A stretch of DNA of 64,000 nt from Clostridia bacterium (GTDB lineage: Bacteria > Bacillota > Clostridia > Monoglobales > Monoglobaceae). Positions 15,722-24,986 of the stretch are shown here, one piece after another; position 1 is the stretch's first letter; each line of letters starts with the position of its first letter. The stretch covers positions 248,001-312,000 of the forward strand of contig JAFTJA010000004.1 in assembly GCA_017456605.1 (NCBI GenBank), given 5' to 3'. Below the pieces are notes generated by a model that was not told the origin of the DNA, did no database searches, and saw nothing but the letters and a program-made list of their open reading frames with translations. Position numbers and translations under genes: made by a program.

Positions 15722-16513
15722 ATGATTATAGATTTTCATACACACGCGTTCCCGCAAAAAATTGCGGAAACGGCTATTGAAAAACTGGCATATGTTTCTG
15801 GCGGGCTTATTCCTCAGCACAAGGGAACGCTTGAAAGCTTGGGGGAAGAAATGGACAAAGACAGTGTCAATCTCTCGGTGGTTCTTGGCATCGCCACAAA
15901 CCCAAAACAACAGCAAAACGTAAACGATTTTGCGGCGGAGATAAATTCGGACTCGAAATTTGTGGCATTTGGCTCGGTTCATCCCGATGCGCCGGATGCA
16001 CTTTGTGAGCTTGAACGGATAAAGGATTTGGGGCTTCGGGGTGTGAAGTTTCATCCTGAATATCAGAGTTTTTTTGTGGATGATGAAAAGATGAAGCCAA
16101 TATACAAAAAGATTTCACAGCTTGGGCTTATCACAGTTTTTCATGCAGGCCATGACCTTGGATATCGTGAGCCGTTTCACTGTATGCCGGAAAATTTGGA
16201 AAGGGCACTGAGCTGGTTTTCATCCCCGGTCGTTGCAGCACACTGGGGCGGTGCAGGTTGTGCAAAGCTTGTGCAAAAACATCTTTGTGGAAAGGATGTT
16301 TGGTTTGATTTGTCCTTTGGCTATGGAACAATGCCCAAAAGCTTTGCACAAAGAATTGTGGATATGCATACCCCTGACCGGCTTTTGTTTGGCTCGGATA
16401 TGCCGTGGCACAGACCGTCTTGGGAAATGCGGCTTGTTGAAAGCCTTGATATATCAAAACAGGACAAAGAAAAAATATATTACAAAAATGCACAAAAGCT
16501 TTTGAAAATATGA
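15722..16513 (+). CDS. amidohydrolase family 2 metal-dependent hydrolase
   Basis: The 263-residue TIM-barrel protein has the amidohydrolase_2 ligands: DFHTHAFP at the start, GVKFHPEYQ, FHAGHD, VVAAHWGG and the late catalytic Asp in LLFGSDMPWHRP. Relatives include decarboxylases and lactonases acting on cyclic or carboxylated substrates; the substrate here cannot be read from sequence. It lies 12 bp upstream of glycerate kinase in the same direction, so it may act on a sugar-acid lactone or related compound, but this is inference. GAGTGGAGAG precedes the ATG. Confidence 0.83.
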   Translation: MIIDFHTHAFPQKIAETAIEKLAYVSGGLIPQHKGTLESLGEEMDKDSVNLSVVLGIATNPKQQQNVNDFAAEINSDSKFVAFGSVHPDAPDALCELERIKDLGLRGVKFHPEYQSFFVDDEKMKPIYKKISQLGLITVFHAGHDLGYREPFHCMPENLERALSWFSSPVVAAHWGGAGCAKLVQKHLCGKDVWFDLSFGYGTMPKSFAQRIVDMHTPDRLLFGSDMPWHRPSWEMRLVESLDISKQDKEKIYYKNAQKLLKI

Positions 16514-16525
16514 GAAGGAGATACT

Positions 16526-17665
16526 ATGAAAGTTGTTATTGCAATAGATTCGCTGAAAGGAAGCCTCACATCCCTCCAGGCGGGTGAGGCGATAAAGCGA
16601 GGAATAAAAGAAGAGATCCCTGATGCCGAGGTTTTGGTAAGGCCCTTGGCTGACGGCGGCGAGGGGACTGTTGAAGCACTTGCGTTGGGGCTTGGCGGAA
16701 GCCTCGAAAAAATAAGCGTTACGGGTCCTGTGGGGAAAACGATTACGGCTGAATATGGAATAATAAATGACACAAAAACCGCAATAATCGAAATGTCTGC
16801 TGCGGCAGGAATTACTAAGGTCCATGGTGCGGAGCTGAATCCTCTCAATACAACCACCTTTGGCGTTGGCGAAATGATTTGCGACGCAATGGAAAAGGGC
16901 TGTCGGGATTTTATAATAGGAATAGGCGGAAGTGCCACAAATGACGGTGGGCTTGGTATGCTTTCGGCTTTGGACTTTAAATTTTTCGATAAAGATGGAC
17001 AAAGAATAGGAGTATACGGAAGAGACCTTGAAAAAATTGCGAGAATTTCAAAAGAAAGTGTGAATCCGATGCTCGCTGAGTGTAAATTCAGCATAGCCTG
17101 TGACGTGACAAACCCCTTGTGCGGTGAGATGGGTTGCAGCAGCGTTTACGGACCTCAAAAGGGTGCTACACCTGAGATTGTGAAAGAAATGGACAGCTGG
17201 CTTTTTGAATATGCAAAGACCGCGGCGAAAGTCTTTCCAAACACTGACCCTGACTTCCCAGGCTCGGGAGCTGCAGGAGGACTTGGGTTTGCGTTCAGGA
17301 CATTTCTTTCGGGAGAGTTGCTTGGTGGGATTGATTTGGTACTTTCAAAAACCGACCTTGAAAGCTACATAAAGGATGCGGATATTGTGGTGACCGGTGA
17401 GGGTAGACTTGACTTTCAGACCGCTATGGGAAAAGCCCCGATAGGTGTCGCAAGACTTGCAAAAAAATATAACAAGCCAGTTGTTGCTTTTGCCGGATGT
17501 GTCACAAAAGAGGCGGTGGAATGTAACAAATCAGGAATTGATGCGTTCTTCCCTATCTTGCGTGAGGTCGTTGACCTTGATACCGCTATGAACGCGGAAT
17601 ATGCCGCCGAAAATATGACGGCAACAGCCCGGCAGGTATTCAGGGCAATAAATATAAAGCTTTAA
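16526..17665 (+). CDS. glxK: glycerate kinase (type 2, GlxK/GarK family)
   Basis: This 379-residue protein is full length for the family. It opens with KVVIAIDSLKGSLTSLQAG and contains PLADGGEGTVEAL, GIGGSATNDGGLGML, GSGAAGGLGFAF and VVTGEGRLDFQT, all family blocks. It phosphorylates D-glycerate with ATP to 2-phosphoglycerate, feeding glycolysis. GAGAAGGAGA precedes the ATG. It is in an apparent two-gene operon with the amidohydrolase and ends at a strong terminator shared with clpC. Confidence 0.95.
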   Translation: MKVVIAIDSLKGSLTSLQAGEAIKRGIKEEIPDAEVLVRPLADGGEGTVEALALGLGGSLEKISVTGPVGKTITAEYGIINDTKTAIIEMSAAAGITKVHGAELNPLNTTTFGVGEMICDAMEKGCRDFIIGIGGSATNDGGLGMLSALDFKFFDKDGQRIGVYGRDLEKIARISKESVNPMLAECKFSIACDVTNPLCGEMGCSSVYGPQKGATPEIVKEMDSWLFEYAKTAAKVFPNTDPDFPGSGAAGGLGFAFRTFLSGELLGGIDLVLSKTDLESYIKDADIVVTGEGRLDFQTAMGKAPIGVARLAKKYNKPVVAFAGCVTKEAVECNKSGIDAFFPILREVVDLDTAMNAEYAAENMTATARQVFRAINIKL

Positions 17666-17668
17666 AAG

Positions 17669-17697
17669 AAAAACCGCCTCGTACGAGGCGGTTTTTT
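17669..17697. terminator. bidirectional terminator between glycerate kinase and clpC
   Basis: AAAACCGCCTC and GAGGCGGTTTT form an 11-bp stem around a GTAC loop, with A and T runs on either side. Both convergent genes end beside it. Confidence 0.93.
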
Positions 17698-17701
17698 GAT
17701 G

Positions 17702-20164
17702 CTATTTTTTAACAACAAATTTGTCCTTTGAAAAGTCAATTTTGATGCTGTCGCCGGGTGTTATTTCACCGGCAAGCATTTTTTCGGCAATCATATCTTC
17801 GATGTCGGATTGAATCGCGCGTCTTAGTGGCCTTGCACCAAAGGTGGGGTCAAAGCCGATTTCTGCAATGTGTTCAATTGCTTTGTCGGTGAATTTTGCG
17901 GTTACATCATTTGATAAAAGTCTTTCGGCGAGAACAGAAAGCATTTTTGCAGAAATCTGTTTGATGTCATCGCGACTGAGCTGGCGGAAGACAATTATAT
18001 CGTCAATTCTGTTCAAAAACTCAGGTCGAAATGCTCTCTTAAGCTCGCCCATAACGTCGGACTTTATCTTTGAATAATCCTTCTCAAGATTTTCGCTCTC
18101 AGTGGCAAAGCCCAAGGATTTGTTTTCTGTTATCAGTCGCGCACCGAGGTTTGATGTCATAATGATGACGGTATTGCGAAAGTCCACACGTCTGCCTTGT
18201 GAATCGGTTAAAATTCCGTCGTCAAGAATTTGGAGCAGGATGTTGAACACATCCGGATGTGCTTTTTCGATTTCGTCAAAAAGGATGACGGAATACGGCT
18301 TTCTGCGGACCTTTTCGGTGAGTTGACCGCCTTCGTCATAGCCCACATATCCGGGAGGCGATCCCACTAAGCGTGATACCGCGTGCTTTTCCATATACTC
18401 TGACATATCAACACGTATGAGGGAATCTTCATCCCCGAACATCGCCTCAGAAAGTGCTTTTGAAAGCTCGGTTTTTCCCACACCGGTGGGACCAAGGAAG
18501 ATGAAGGAGCCAATGGGACGTTTCGGGTCCTTGAGCCCAACTCTTCCGCGACGGATTGCCTTTGAAACAGCGGACACTGCCTCGCTTTGACCGATAACTC
18601 TCTTGTGAAGCTCATCTTCAAGCCGAAGAAGTCTTTGACTTTCGCCATCTTCAATGGCTTTCACGGGAACACCGGTCCAGTTTGAAACGATTTCTGCGAT
18701 TTCGTTTGGTGTTACTTCTGTGCTTTCGGTACGGCTTTTGTTTTCCCAGCTTTCTTTCTGGGATTTGAGACTATCGCAAAGATTTTTTTCTTCGTCACGG
18801 AGCTTAGCTGCTTTTTCGTATTCCTGAGATGCGATGGCTGCTTCTTTTTCTTTGCGGAGTTCGTCGATTTTTGTTTCAATATCCTTGACATCAGGTGGAG
18901 CGGTGAGCACCTTTATTCTTATGCTTGATGCGGCTTCATCAATGAGGTCAATGGCCTTATCCGGCAAAAATCTGTCAGGAATATAACGGATTGACATTTT
19001 AACCGCCGCTTCAATGGCGCTGTCGGTGATAGTTACCCGGTGATGTGCTTCATATTTGTCACGAATACCTTTAAGGATTTCGATGCTTTCTTCGGGGGTT
19101 GGTTCTTCAAGAAGAATGGACTGAAATCTTCGTTCAAGCGCTGAGTCTTTTTCGATGTACTTTCGGTATTCTTCCAAAGTGGTTGCCCCGATAATCTGTA
19201 TTTCACCTCGCGACAGTGCGGGCTTCAAGATGTTTGCGGCATCAATAGCCCCTTCGGCTGCACCTGCACCCACAATGGTGTGGATTTCGTCAATGAAAAG
19301 AATGATATTCCCCGCCTTGTGAATTTCTTCCATAACATTTTTGAGTCGCTCCTCAAATTCGCCGCGGTATTTCGCTCCGGCAACCATCGAGGAAAGGTCA
19401 AGATTTATCACCTTTTTGTCTTTTAAAATTTCAGGAACAGTTCCCTGAATGATTTTTTGTGCCAAGCCTTCGGCAATAGCGGTTTTTCCCACACCCGGCT
19501 CACCGATTAAGCACGGATTGTTTTTTGTCCGGCGGCTGAGGGTCTGGATAACTCTTTCGATAATGGTATCACGCCCGATGATGGGGTCAAGCTTTAGCTC
19601 TCTTGCCATTTGCGTCAGGTCACGGCCGAACTTATCAAGGGTGGGAGTTTTTTCAGATTTTGGCTTTTTCACGTGATTTATAGGATTCTCGGGAGAGGAC
19701 CCGTCATTTTGGATTTCACCGAAGTTGTTTTCGTTCATAAGTCTCAAAATGTCCCCATAAAGCTTTTGGGGGTTTATGTCAAGGTCAGACAAGATACGCA
19801 CAGCAAGACTTTCGTTTTCCCGAAGCAGGGAAATCAGGATATGCTCGGTACCTATATAGTTGTGACCAAGCCGCCTCGCTTCGGTGTAGCTGTGTTGAAG
19901 TACACTTTTTGTCCTTGGAGTAAAACCGATTTCGGGGTTGTTTATGGGCAGGTCAGAGCCCACAAAGAAGTCGATTTTGTCAATTATCTTGCTTGGTGTT
20001 ATGTTGTTTTCTGCCAGAACCTTTGCTGCAACACCGGTTCCTTCTTTTGAAAGACCAAGAAGAAGATGTTCTGTGCCTATATAGTTGTGACCCAGTTCTG
20101 CGGCACAGTTTCCGGCTAAATTTATGGCGGTTTTTGCGCTTTGGGTAAGTTTTTGTTCAAACAT
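17702..20164 (-). CDS. clpC: ATP-dependent Clp protease ATPase subunit ClpC
   Basis: The 820-residue protein is full length. Two Clp N-terminal repeats (residues 1-145, each with [10 protein letters not shown]) bind adaptors. The first AAA module has Walker A GEPGVGKT and Walker B LFIDEIH. A middle region carries a UVR-like segment ([22 protein letters not shown]). The second AAA module has GPTGVGKTE and [11 protein letters not shown]. It unfolds substrates, often phospho-arginine tagged, for ClpP. It is the last gene of the ctsR-mcsA-mcsB-clpC operon, 25 bp after mcsB. No clpP is in this window. Confidence 0.97.
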   Translation of the reverse strand: MFEQKLTQSAKTAINLAGNCAAELGHNYIGTEHLLLGLSKEGTGVAAKVLAENNITPSKIIDKIDFFVGSDLPINNPEIGFTPRTKSVLQHSYTEARRLGHNYIGTEHILISLLRENESLAVRILSDLDINPQKLYGDILRLMNENNFGEIQNDGSSPENPINHVKKPKSEKTPTLDKFGRDLTQMARELKLDPIIGRDTIIERVIQTLSRRTKNNPCLIGEPGVGKTAIAEGLAQKIIQGTVPEILKDKKVINLDLSSMVAGAKYRGEFEERLKNVMEEIHKAGNIILFIDEIHTIVGAGAAEGAIDAANILKPALSRGEIQIIGATTLEEYRKYIEKDSALERRFQSILLEEPTPEESIEILKGIRDKYEAHHRVTITDSAIEAAVKMSIRYIPDRFLPDKAIDLIDEAASSIRIKVLTAPPDVKDIETKIDELRKEKEAAIASQEYEKAAKLRDEEKNLCDSLKSQKESWENKSRTESTEVTPNEIAEIVSNWTGVPVKAIEDGESQRLLRLEDELHKRVIGQSEAVSAVSKAIRRGRVGLKDPKRPIGSFIFLGPTGVGKTELSKALSEAMFGDEDSLIRVDMSEYMEKHAVSRLVGSPPGYVGYDEGGQLTEKVRRKPYSVILFDEIEKAHPDVFNILLQILDDGILTDSQGRRVDFRNTVIIMTSNLGARLITENKSLGFATESENLEKDYSKIKSDVMGELKRAFRPEFLNRIDDIIVFRQLSRDDIKQISAKMLSVLAERLLSNDVTAKFTDKAIEHIAEIGFDPTFGARPLRRAIQSDIEDMIAEKMLAGEITPGDSIKIDFSKDKFVVKK

Positions 20165-20189
20165 ATGAAAACATCCTTTCTTTATAAAG

Positions 20190-21206
20190 TTATTCAGCCC
20201 AAAGGCTGTCTTTTACTATTTCCGCACGTTTTAAGTCACGCTCTGTTGCCGATGAGATATTGTGATTTTTGGTAATGGTGGCAGGTAGAACACTATAAAA
20301 TACGGAGCTCAACGTTTCAAGGCTTATGTTGGTTATTATTCCCAGATTTATTGCCCATCTTACATCGGATATAAGATTTATGGTTTCAAGGGATGTGAGA
20401 AGCCTTGCGTTTGTCAGAATTCCAAATGACCGCATAAGCTTGTCTTCCAGCGAAATCCTGTTTTGTTCATAAAGCAGTCGGCTCTGGTCACGTTCCTTTT
20501 GGATAATGTCGGCAATCAGATGATTGAGCTTTTCAAGGGTTTCTTCTTCGGTGACGCCAAGGGTTACCTGATTTGAAATCTGATAAATATTTCCAAGAGC
20601 CTGGCTTCCCTCGCCATAAAGACCTCTTACTGCAAGTCCAAGCTTTGAAAGGGAGCGGATTATGCTTTCAATTCTGCCGCTTTGTGTGAGTGATGGAAGA
20701 TGCATCATAACCGATGCCCGAAGCCCTGTGCCCAGATTGGTGGGACACTGGGTGAGGTATCCAAAGTCCTTGTGGAATGCATAATCTGCCTTTTGTTCCA
20801 ATCTGTCGTCAAGGTCGTTTGCAACTTTAAGACAAAGGTCAAGGTTGAGCCCCGGAGCCATTGATTGAATTCTTATGTGGTCCTCTTCGCCAAGCATTAT
20901 GCAGCTTGAACAGTCGTTGTTCACCAAAATTCCACAGTGCTTTTGGCTTTCTGCCATAGCGGGACTTACCAGATGACACTCTGAAAGGGATTGCTTTTCA
21001 ATGGGCGGCATCTGTGAAAAGTCTATAAACTTCATATCGGGAAGAGCTTCCCGACAACGGGATATAACGGTTTTTTGGTGCTCATCCGTCATACAGTTGC
21101 CAAAAGGAATATCCGAAAAATTTCGCGCAAGGCGAACTCTTGATGAAAGAACGGTGTCACCTGATGGTCCGAATTTTGTGTACCACATAGAAAAATCCTT
21201 TTTCAT
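20190..21206 (-). CDS. mcsB: protein arginine kinase McsB
   Basis: The 338-residue protein has the phosphagen kinase fold: [10 protein letters not shown], a nucleotide-binding region, the [18 protein letters not shown] block and [20 protein letters not shown]. It phosphorylates arginine residues, marking proteins for ClpCP and inactivating CtsR under stress. The start overlaps the mcsA stop by ATGA, and GAGGGGGGAT is the ribosome binding site. It is somewhat shorter than the roughly 360-residue Bacillus protein but retains the core motifs. Confidence 0.96.
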   Translation of the reverse strand: MKKDFSMWYTKFGPSGDTVLSSRVRLARNFSDIPFGNCMTDEHQKTVISRCREALPDMKFIDFSQMPPIEKQSLSECHLVSPAMAESQKHCGILVNNDCSSCIMLGEEDHIRIQSMAPGLNLDLCLKVANDLDDRLEQKADYAFHKDFGYLTQCPTNLGTGLRASVMMHLPSLTQSGRIESIIRSLSKLGLAVRGLYGEGSQALGNIYQISNQVTLGVTEEETLEKLNHLIADIIQKERDQSRLLYEQNRISLEDKLMRSFGILTNARLLTSLETINLISDVRWAINLGIITNISLETLSSVFYSVLPATITKNHNISSATERDLKRAEIVKDSLWAE

Positions 21207-21706
21207 TTGACATCCCCCCTCAGCATTCTTATTTCGTCACGGATTTGTGCCGCTTCTTCAAAATTCTGCTTAGAAACTGCGTCATCAAGCTTTGCCTGGA
21301 GTGCTGCAATCTGGTCCTCGGTTTCAAATGTCCGGCTGAGCTGTGACGGAGTTTTTCCCGTGTGTTTGGTACTGCCGTGGATTTGTTTTAGGGGCCTCAT
21401 CAGAAGTTCTTCAAATACAGTATAACATTTGCTGCATCCGGGCTTCCCAGTTTTTAGAAAACGGCTTCTTGTGGTGCCGCACATCTTGCAGTTACCTTCT
21501 TCATAAAGAGTCTTTGACACTGCGGGAACATTCCAGAAGCTTCCAAAAAGACTGTCAAACTCCTGGTCAATATTTGGAGCAAAACTGAAGAAGTCAGGAG
21601 TTTCGCCTGCACATTCGCTGCACAAATATATTTCGGTTTTGACGCCGTTTATAACTTGTTTGATGTGAGTGGTTGCCGGATTGTTGTTGCATTTTTGACA
21701 TTTCAT
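21203..21706 (-). CDS. mcsA: McsA, zinc-binding activator of McsB
   Basis: The 167-residue protein carries CxxC pairs in MKCQKCNNN, YLCSECAGE, CKMCGTTRSRF and GCSKCYTVF, which form the zinc sites needed to stimulate McsB. A C-terminal UVR domain (QAKLDDAVSKQNFEEAAQIR) follows. It joins McsB in controlling ClpC and CtsR. It starts 16 bp after ctsR, with AGGAG in the gap. Confidence 0.95.
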   Translation of the reverse strand: MKCQKCNNNPATTHIKQVINGVKTEIYLCSECAGETPDFFSFAPNIDQEFDSLFGSFWNVPAVSKTLYEEGNCKMCGTTRSRFLKTGKPGCSKCYTVFEELLMRPLKQIHGSTKHTGKTPSQLSRTFETEDQIAALQAKLDDAVSKQNFEEAAQIRDEIRMLRGDVK

Positions 21707-21722
21707 AAAAGGTTGCTCCTTT

Positions 21723-22166
21723 CTAAATAAGATTTATCAGAATATTTTTGAAAATCTTTGCCCTTACAATATCCCGTTCGGGGCGTGGAAGAATAATGGA
21801 ATTGTCACTGAGTGCCGCCATAATAAGCTTTGCCTCTTTGTGCGTTATGAGACCCAAGCTGTAAAGATCGCCAAGCACCGCTGTGCTGCTTGCTGCTGAA
21901 ATGCTGTCGCCGATTGATTTCACTGCATGGAGGATGTAGCTTTCATTTTCCGGAGCGGTGCGAGTTATTTTGATGTAACCGCCGCCACCACGCCGGCTTT
22001 CAACGCTGTAACCACGCTCAGGCGAAAACCGCGTTGAAATGACATAGTTAATCTGTGACGGAACACAGTTAAACCGGTTTGCCAGCTCGTTTCGCTGAAG
22101 CTCAATTTCACGGTTTCCAGAGAGCATCTCCTTGATAAATTCTTCTATTATATTACTGAGTTTCAT
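21723..22166 (-). CDS. ctsR: class III stress repressor CtsR
   Basis: The 147-residue protein has the CtsR winged-helix domain (LANRFNCVPSQINYVISTRF), the glycine-rich wing RRGGGGYIKI that reads the operator and senses heat, and a helical C-terminal domain bound by McsB/ClpC. It represses its own operon and other clp genes. GAGGTGAT precedes the ATG. A multi-copy operator lies at 22186-22208. Confidence 0.97.
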   Translation of the reverse strand: MKLSNIIEEFIKEMLSGNREIELQRNELANRFNCVPSQINYVISTRFSPERGYSVESRRGGGGYIKITRTAPENESYILHAVKSIGDSISAASSTAVLGDLYSLGLITHKEAKLIMAALSDNSIILPRPERDIVRAKIFKNILINLI

Positions 22167-22185
22167 TTGAAATCACCTCATAAAG

Positions 22186-22208
22186 TTTGACTTTGACTTT
22201 CTTTGACC
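22186..22208 (-). promoter_or_regulatory. CtsR operator (tandem heptads)
   Basis: On the minus strand GGTCAAA (22208-22202), three bases, and AGTCAAA (22198-22192) match the RGTCAAA-NAN-RGTCAAA consensus. A third AGTCAAA (22192-22186) follows, sharing one base. The site lies between the -10 box and the ctsR ribosome binding site, so bound CtsR would block initiation. Confidence 0.93.
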
Positions 22209-22217
22209 TTTGATTTT

Positions 22218-22245
22218 ATTATAGCACAAATTTTTCGGGTGTCAA
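22218..22245 (-). promoter_or_regulatory. promoter of the ctsR-mcsA-mcsB-clpC operon
   Basis: On the minus strand TTGACA (22245-22240), a 16-base spacer and TATAAT (22223-22218) form a near-consensus sigma-A promoter just upstream of the CtsR operator. Confidence 0.9.
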
Positions 22246-22282
22246 GGGGTTTTGAAAAAATTTAATAAAATTTGCCCTTTGC

Positions 22283-22311
22283 TTGACTTTGAAAGGTGGG
22301 TGTGATAGAAT
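22283..22311 (+). promoter_or_regulatory. promoter for azlCD
   Basis: TTGACT (22283-22288), a 17-base spacer and TAGAAT (22306-22311) lie 37 bases before the azlC start, divergent from the ctsR promoter. Confidence 0.75.
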
Positions 22312-22348
22312 AATATGGTATTTTCAGGGTTAAAGAACGGTGTTTAAT

Positions 22349-23056
22349 ATGACAAGCATAAAAAGTCAAAATTCATACATATATGGCCTGGGAAAGGGGC
22401 TGCCCATTGCCCTTGGTTATTTGTCTGTTGCCTTTGGGTTTGGAATTTCAGCCCTTGGACAAGGGATATGGGGCTTTGGTGCTATTCTTATTTCTCTCAC
22501 AAATCTGACCTCTGCCGGACAGGTTGCCGGGGTTGCGATTATTGCCGCCGGAGGAACTCTTTTTGAAATGATTATTACCCAATTTGTTATAAATGTAAGA
22601 TATTGCCTTATGGGGCTTGCCCTCACACAGAAGCTGGACAAGAGCTTTACCACAATTCATCGAATGATTGCGTCATTTGGTATAACGGATGAGATTTTTG
22701 CCGTAGCGGCGGCAGAAAGGTGGATGATAGGCAGACGCTTTATGTATGGGCTTATTACCCTGCCTTATATTGGCTGGGCGTTGGGGACTATTCTTGGTGT
22801 CTATGCCGGACAGATTTTGCCCGCAAGTCTTTGTGCGGCTCTTGGGATTGCTATTTACAGTATGTTTGTTGCCATAATCGTCCCCCCGTCAAGGGATGAC
22901 AAAGGTACAATGGTGGCTGTTTTGATTTCAGCCGGTCTCAGTTGCGTTCTTTATTTTATACCATTGTTTGGCAGGGTTTCACAGGGCTTTTCCGTGATAA
23001 TATGTGCAGTGCTGGCATCCGGAATTATGGCATTTGTTTCACCAAAGGATCTTTAA
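22349..23056 (+). CDS. azlC: AzlC-type branched-chain amino acid exporter subunit
   Basis: The 235-residue membrane protein has about six to eight hydrophobic segments and the AzlC start pattern GLGKGLPIALGYLSVAFGFGIS, followed by AGQVAGVAIIAAGGT and QFVINVRYCLMGLAL. With AzlD it exports branched-chain amino acids or analogues. The ATG at 22349 is chosen with the weak GGTG upstream; a GTG at 22340 is an alternative start. The partner azlD begins 23 bp downstream. Confidence 0.9.
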   Translation: MTSIKSQNSYIYGLGKGLPIALGYLSVAFGFGISALGQGIWGFGAILISLTNLTSAGQVAGVAIIAAGGTLFEMIITQFVINVRYCLMGLALTQKLDKSFTTIHRMIASFGITDEIFAVAAAERWMIGRRFMYGLITLPYIGWALGTILGVYAGQILPASLCAALGIAIYSMFVAIIVPPSRDDKGTMVAVLISAGLSCVLYFIPLFGRVSQGFSVIICAVLASGIMAFVSPKDL

Positions 23057-23079
23057 GATTAAATCGGGGGGAGGAAGCT

Positions 23080-23382
23080 ATGACAAAACAGTTTTTTGCC
23101 TATCTTTTGGTTATGGCACTGGTTACATACGGGGTAAGGATGATACCCTTTACCCTTATGCGCAGCAAGATAAAATCTCATTACATAAGGAGCTTTTTGT
23201 ACTATGTACCCTATTCGGTGCTTGGTGCGATGACGTTTCCGTATATTTTTTATTCAACGGGGAACGTTTTTACCGCAGCGGTGGGGACAGCAGTAGCGTT
23301 TGTGCTTGCATTTTTCAGGTGTTCCCTCATAGTGGTGGCAATTTGTGCATCTGTGGCGGCATTTCTTGCAGGGCTTATTTAA
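23080..23382 (+). CDS. azlD: AzlD-type branched-chain amino acid transport subunit
   Basis: This 100-residue protein has three to four membrane segments and the AzlD motif TYGVRMIPFTLMR near the N-terminus. It is the small partner of AzlC. The ATG at 23080 has GGGGGAGGAAG upstream; a longer reading frame from 22942 overlaps azlC and is not the start. Malic enzyme follows after 23 bp in the same direction. Confidence 0.9.
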   Translation: MTKQFFAYLLVMALVTYGVRMIPFTLMRSKIKSHYIRSFLYYVPYSVLGAMTFPYIFYSTGNVFTAAVGTAVAFVLAFFRCSLIVVAICASVAAFLAGLI

Positions 23383-23405
23383 ATTTGAAAGGAAGAAAAA
23401 GGATT

Positions 23406-24578
23406 ATGGATATCAAAGAACTGGCACTCAAAAAACATCATGAATGGAACGGCAAGATTGAGGTGGTATCACGCACATCGGTGAAAAGCAGCGAGGATTT
23501 GTCGGTGGCATATACCCCGGGGGTTGCAGAGCCGTGCCTTGCTATACGTGACGATATTGACAAATCATACGAGCTCACACGACGCAACAATCTTGTAGCT
23601 GTTGTGACAGACGGCTCGGCGGTTCTGGGACTTGGCGACATAGGTCCAGAAGCCGGGATGCCGGTTATGGAGGGCAAGTGTGTACTTTTTAAAGAATTTG
23701 CCGATGTTGATGCCTTTCCCCTTTGCATAAAGACTCAGGATATTGACGAAATAGTAAAAACTGTTTATAACATTTCAGGCTCTTTTGGCGGAATAAATCT
23801 TGAGGATATAGCGGCACCAAGGTGTTTTGAAATCGAAAGACGGCTCAAGGAAATCTGTGATATTCCGGTTTTCCACGATGACCAGCACGGAACGGCAATT
23901 GTTCTGGCGGCGGCACTTCTCAATGCTCTCAAGGTTGTGAAAAAGGATATAAAAAATGTTCGTATAGTGATAAACGGTGCAGGCTCGGCGGGGATTGCCA
24001 TTGCCAAGCACCTTTTGAAGCTTGGTGCAGAAAATATTGTTATGTGCGACCGCTTTGGAATAATCTGTGAGGGGCTAGATGGTCTCAATGATGCTCACAG
24101 GGAAATGAGCCTTATAACAAACCGTGAAAAAATTACAGGGACACTTTCTGACGCAATGTGCGGTGCAGACGTATTCATCGGGGTTTCGGCACCGGGGATT
24201 GTTAGTGAAGAAATGGTTTCTTCGATGGCAGAAAAGCCGATAGTATTCCCGATGGCAAATCCTGTTCCTGAAATTATGCCGGACAAAGCGCTTTCAGCGG
24301 GAGCCGAGGTTGTGGGAACAGGCCGCTCGGACTTCCCAAACCAGATAAACAACGTTTTGGCTTTCCCCGGAATTTTCAGGGGCGCACTTGACGTCAGGGC
24401 ATCGGACATAAACGACGATATGAAAATGGCGGCGTCTTATGCAATAGCAAGCCTCGTTTCAGAAGAAGAACTGACAAAGGACTACATATTGCCCAAAGCC
24501 TTTGACGAAAGAGTTGGCAAAACCGTGGCCGCAGCTGTTGCAAAGGCTGCACGGGATAGCGGCGTTGCAAGAATTTAA
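23406..24578 (+). CDS. maeA: NAD(P)-dependent malic enzyme
   Basis: The 390-residue length and motifs fit the short bacterial malic enzyme. The malic domain has [12 protein letters not shown], the catalytic tyrosine region, [18 protein letters not shown] and the metal-binding [12 protein letters not shown]. The Rossmann domain has [16 protein letters not shown], and [12 protein letters not shown] follows. It decarboxylates malate to pyruvate with reduction of NAD or NADP. GAAAGGAAG precedes the ATG at 23406. It probably shares the azlCD transcript and ends at a terminator. Cofactor choice is not read from the sequence. Confidence 0.94.
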   Translation: MDIKELALKKHHEWNGKIEVVSRTSVKSSEDLSVAYTPGVAEPCLAIRDDIDKSYELTRRNNLVAVVTDGSAVLGLGDIGPEAGMPVMEGKCVLFKEFADVDAFPLCIKTQDIDEIVKTVYNISGSFGGINLEDIAAPRCFEIERRLKEICDIPVFHDDQHGTAIVLAAALLNALKVVKKDIKNVRIVINGAGSAGIAIAKHLLKLGAENIVMCDRFGIICEGLDGLNDAHREMSLITNREKITGTLSDAMCGADVFIGVSAPGIVSEEMVSSMAEKPIVFPMANPVPEIMPDKALSAGAEVVGTGRSDFPNQINNVLAFPGIFRGALDVRASDINDDMKMAASYAIASLVSEEELTKDYILPKAFDERVGKTVAAAVAKAARDSGVARI

Positions 24579-24584
24579 AGAAAT

Positions 24585-24614
24585 AAAAGCCTGATGCAAA
24601 TGCATCAGGCTTTT
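24585..24614. terminator. bidirectional terminator after malic enzyme
   Basis: A perfect 14-bp stem, AAAAGCCTGATGCA with TGCATCAGGCTTTT, has a two-base loop. It lies between malic enzyme and the convergent small gene that ends at 24620. Confidence 0.93.
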
Positions 24615-24619
24615 GAAAT

Positions 24620-24799
24620 TTATCGGTTGTCTTTTTCGTCAGCGAGCCTCACGACTTTCTCGGATTTTTTGTTTTCTTCATCTTCGTCACCCATTGAAAG
24701 ATACATTTCTTCAACATCAATCTGGGATTTCTGCAAAAAATCGATAACATCGGTGATATCATTGAACAGTTTGTGATAGAGCTTTTTGTAATCAACCAC
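24620..24799 (-). CDS. small conserved-type clostridial protein, 59 residues, function unknown
   Basis: A GTG at 24799 opens 60 codons including a TAA at 24620-24622. AAGGGGGGGG lies about eight bases upstream. The product starts MVDYKKLYHKLFNDITDVI, continues through VEEMYLSMGDEDEENKK and ends VRLADEKDNR: amphipathic helix first, then an acidic tail. Small proteins with a DYKKLY-LFN start are familiar from clostridial genomes, but no function is assigned. It lies directly downstream of the terminator of the small RNA at 24823-24981, so it may be expressed by read-through. It ends at a terminator shared with malic enzyme. Confidence 0.75.
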   Translation of the reverse strand: MVDYKKLYHKLFNDITDVIDFLQKSQIDVEEMYLSMGDEDEENKKSEKVVRLADEKDNR

Positions 24800-24822
24800 T
24801 TTGATTCCCCCCCCTTGTAATT

Positions 24823-24857
24823 AAAAAATGCGCCAACCGAAGCTGACGCACGAAAAA
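24823..24857 (-). repeat. 35-bp identical repeat, copy 1 (terminator block of small RNA A)
   Basis: The 35 bases are identical to 25049-25083, a period of 226 bp. The block contains the UUCG-loop terminator hairpin and the CGUGCG sequence before it. Identity here contrasts with the diverged but pairing-conserved stems upstream. Confidence 0.9.
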
Positions 24858-24981
24858 TGCACAACTCCTGTTGTTGGCACACAACTTTTTAATTTCAATA
24901 CCAGCGTAAAGAAACAGAGCGTACATTTTTACCAAAGGTAAAATTACACCAGTATTGAAAAAATTATTAAGTTATGTGCCG
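24823..24981 (-). ncRNA. structured small RNA, copy A
   Basis: On the minus strand a transcript of about 159 nt runs from a promoter at 24987-25015 to a terminator. A 12-bp closing stem pairs GGCACATAACTT (24980-24969) with AAGTTGTGTGCC (24887-24876), one pair being U-G. Inside it GTATTGAAA-complementary arms pair (24952-24960 with 24893-24901), and an apical hairpin TTTTACC/GGTAAAA (24927-24943) caps the rod. The terminator is a 9-bp stem with a UUCG loop followed by six U residues. No convincing reading frame is shared with copy B. It matches no RNA family I can name; 6S RNA was considered and rejected. Confidence 0.7.
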
Positions 24982-24986
24982 ATTTT

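Noticed and set aside
16131-16493. Minus-strand frame opposite the amidohydrolase
   Set aside because: It is antisense to a clear family member and has no family motif of its own.
22942-23079. N-terminal extension of AzlD
   Set aside because: It overlaps azlC, has no ribosome binding site, and would add a non-family sequence; the ATG at 23080 is clear.
23004-23405. N-terminal extension of malic enzyme
   Set aside because: The upstream frame overlaps azlC and azlD out of frame. The ATG at 23406 has a good ribosome binding site and matches the family start.
24649-24882. 77-codon minus-strand reading frame
   Set aside because: It runs through small RNA A and its terminator, has no ribosome binding site, and overlaps the better 59-codon gene in another frame.
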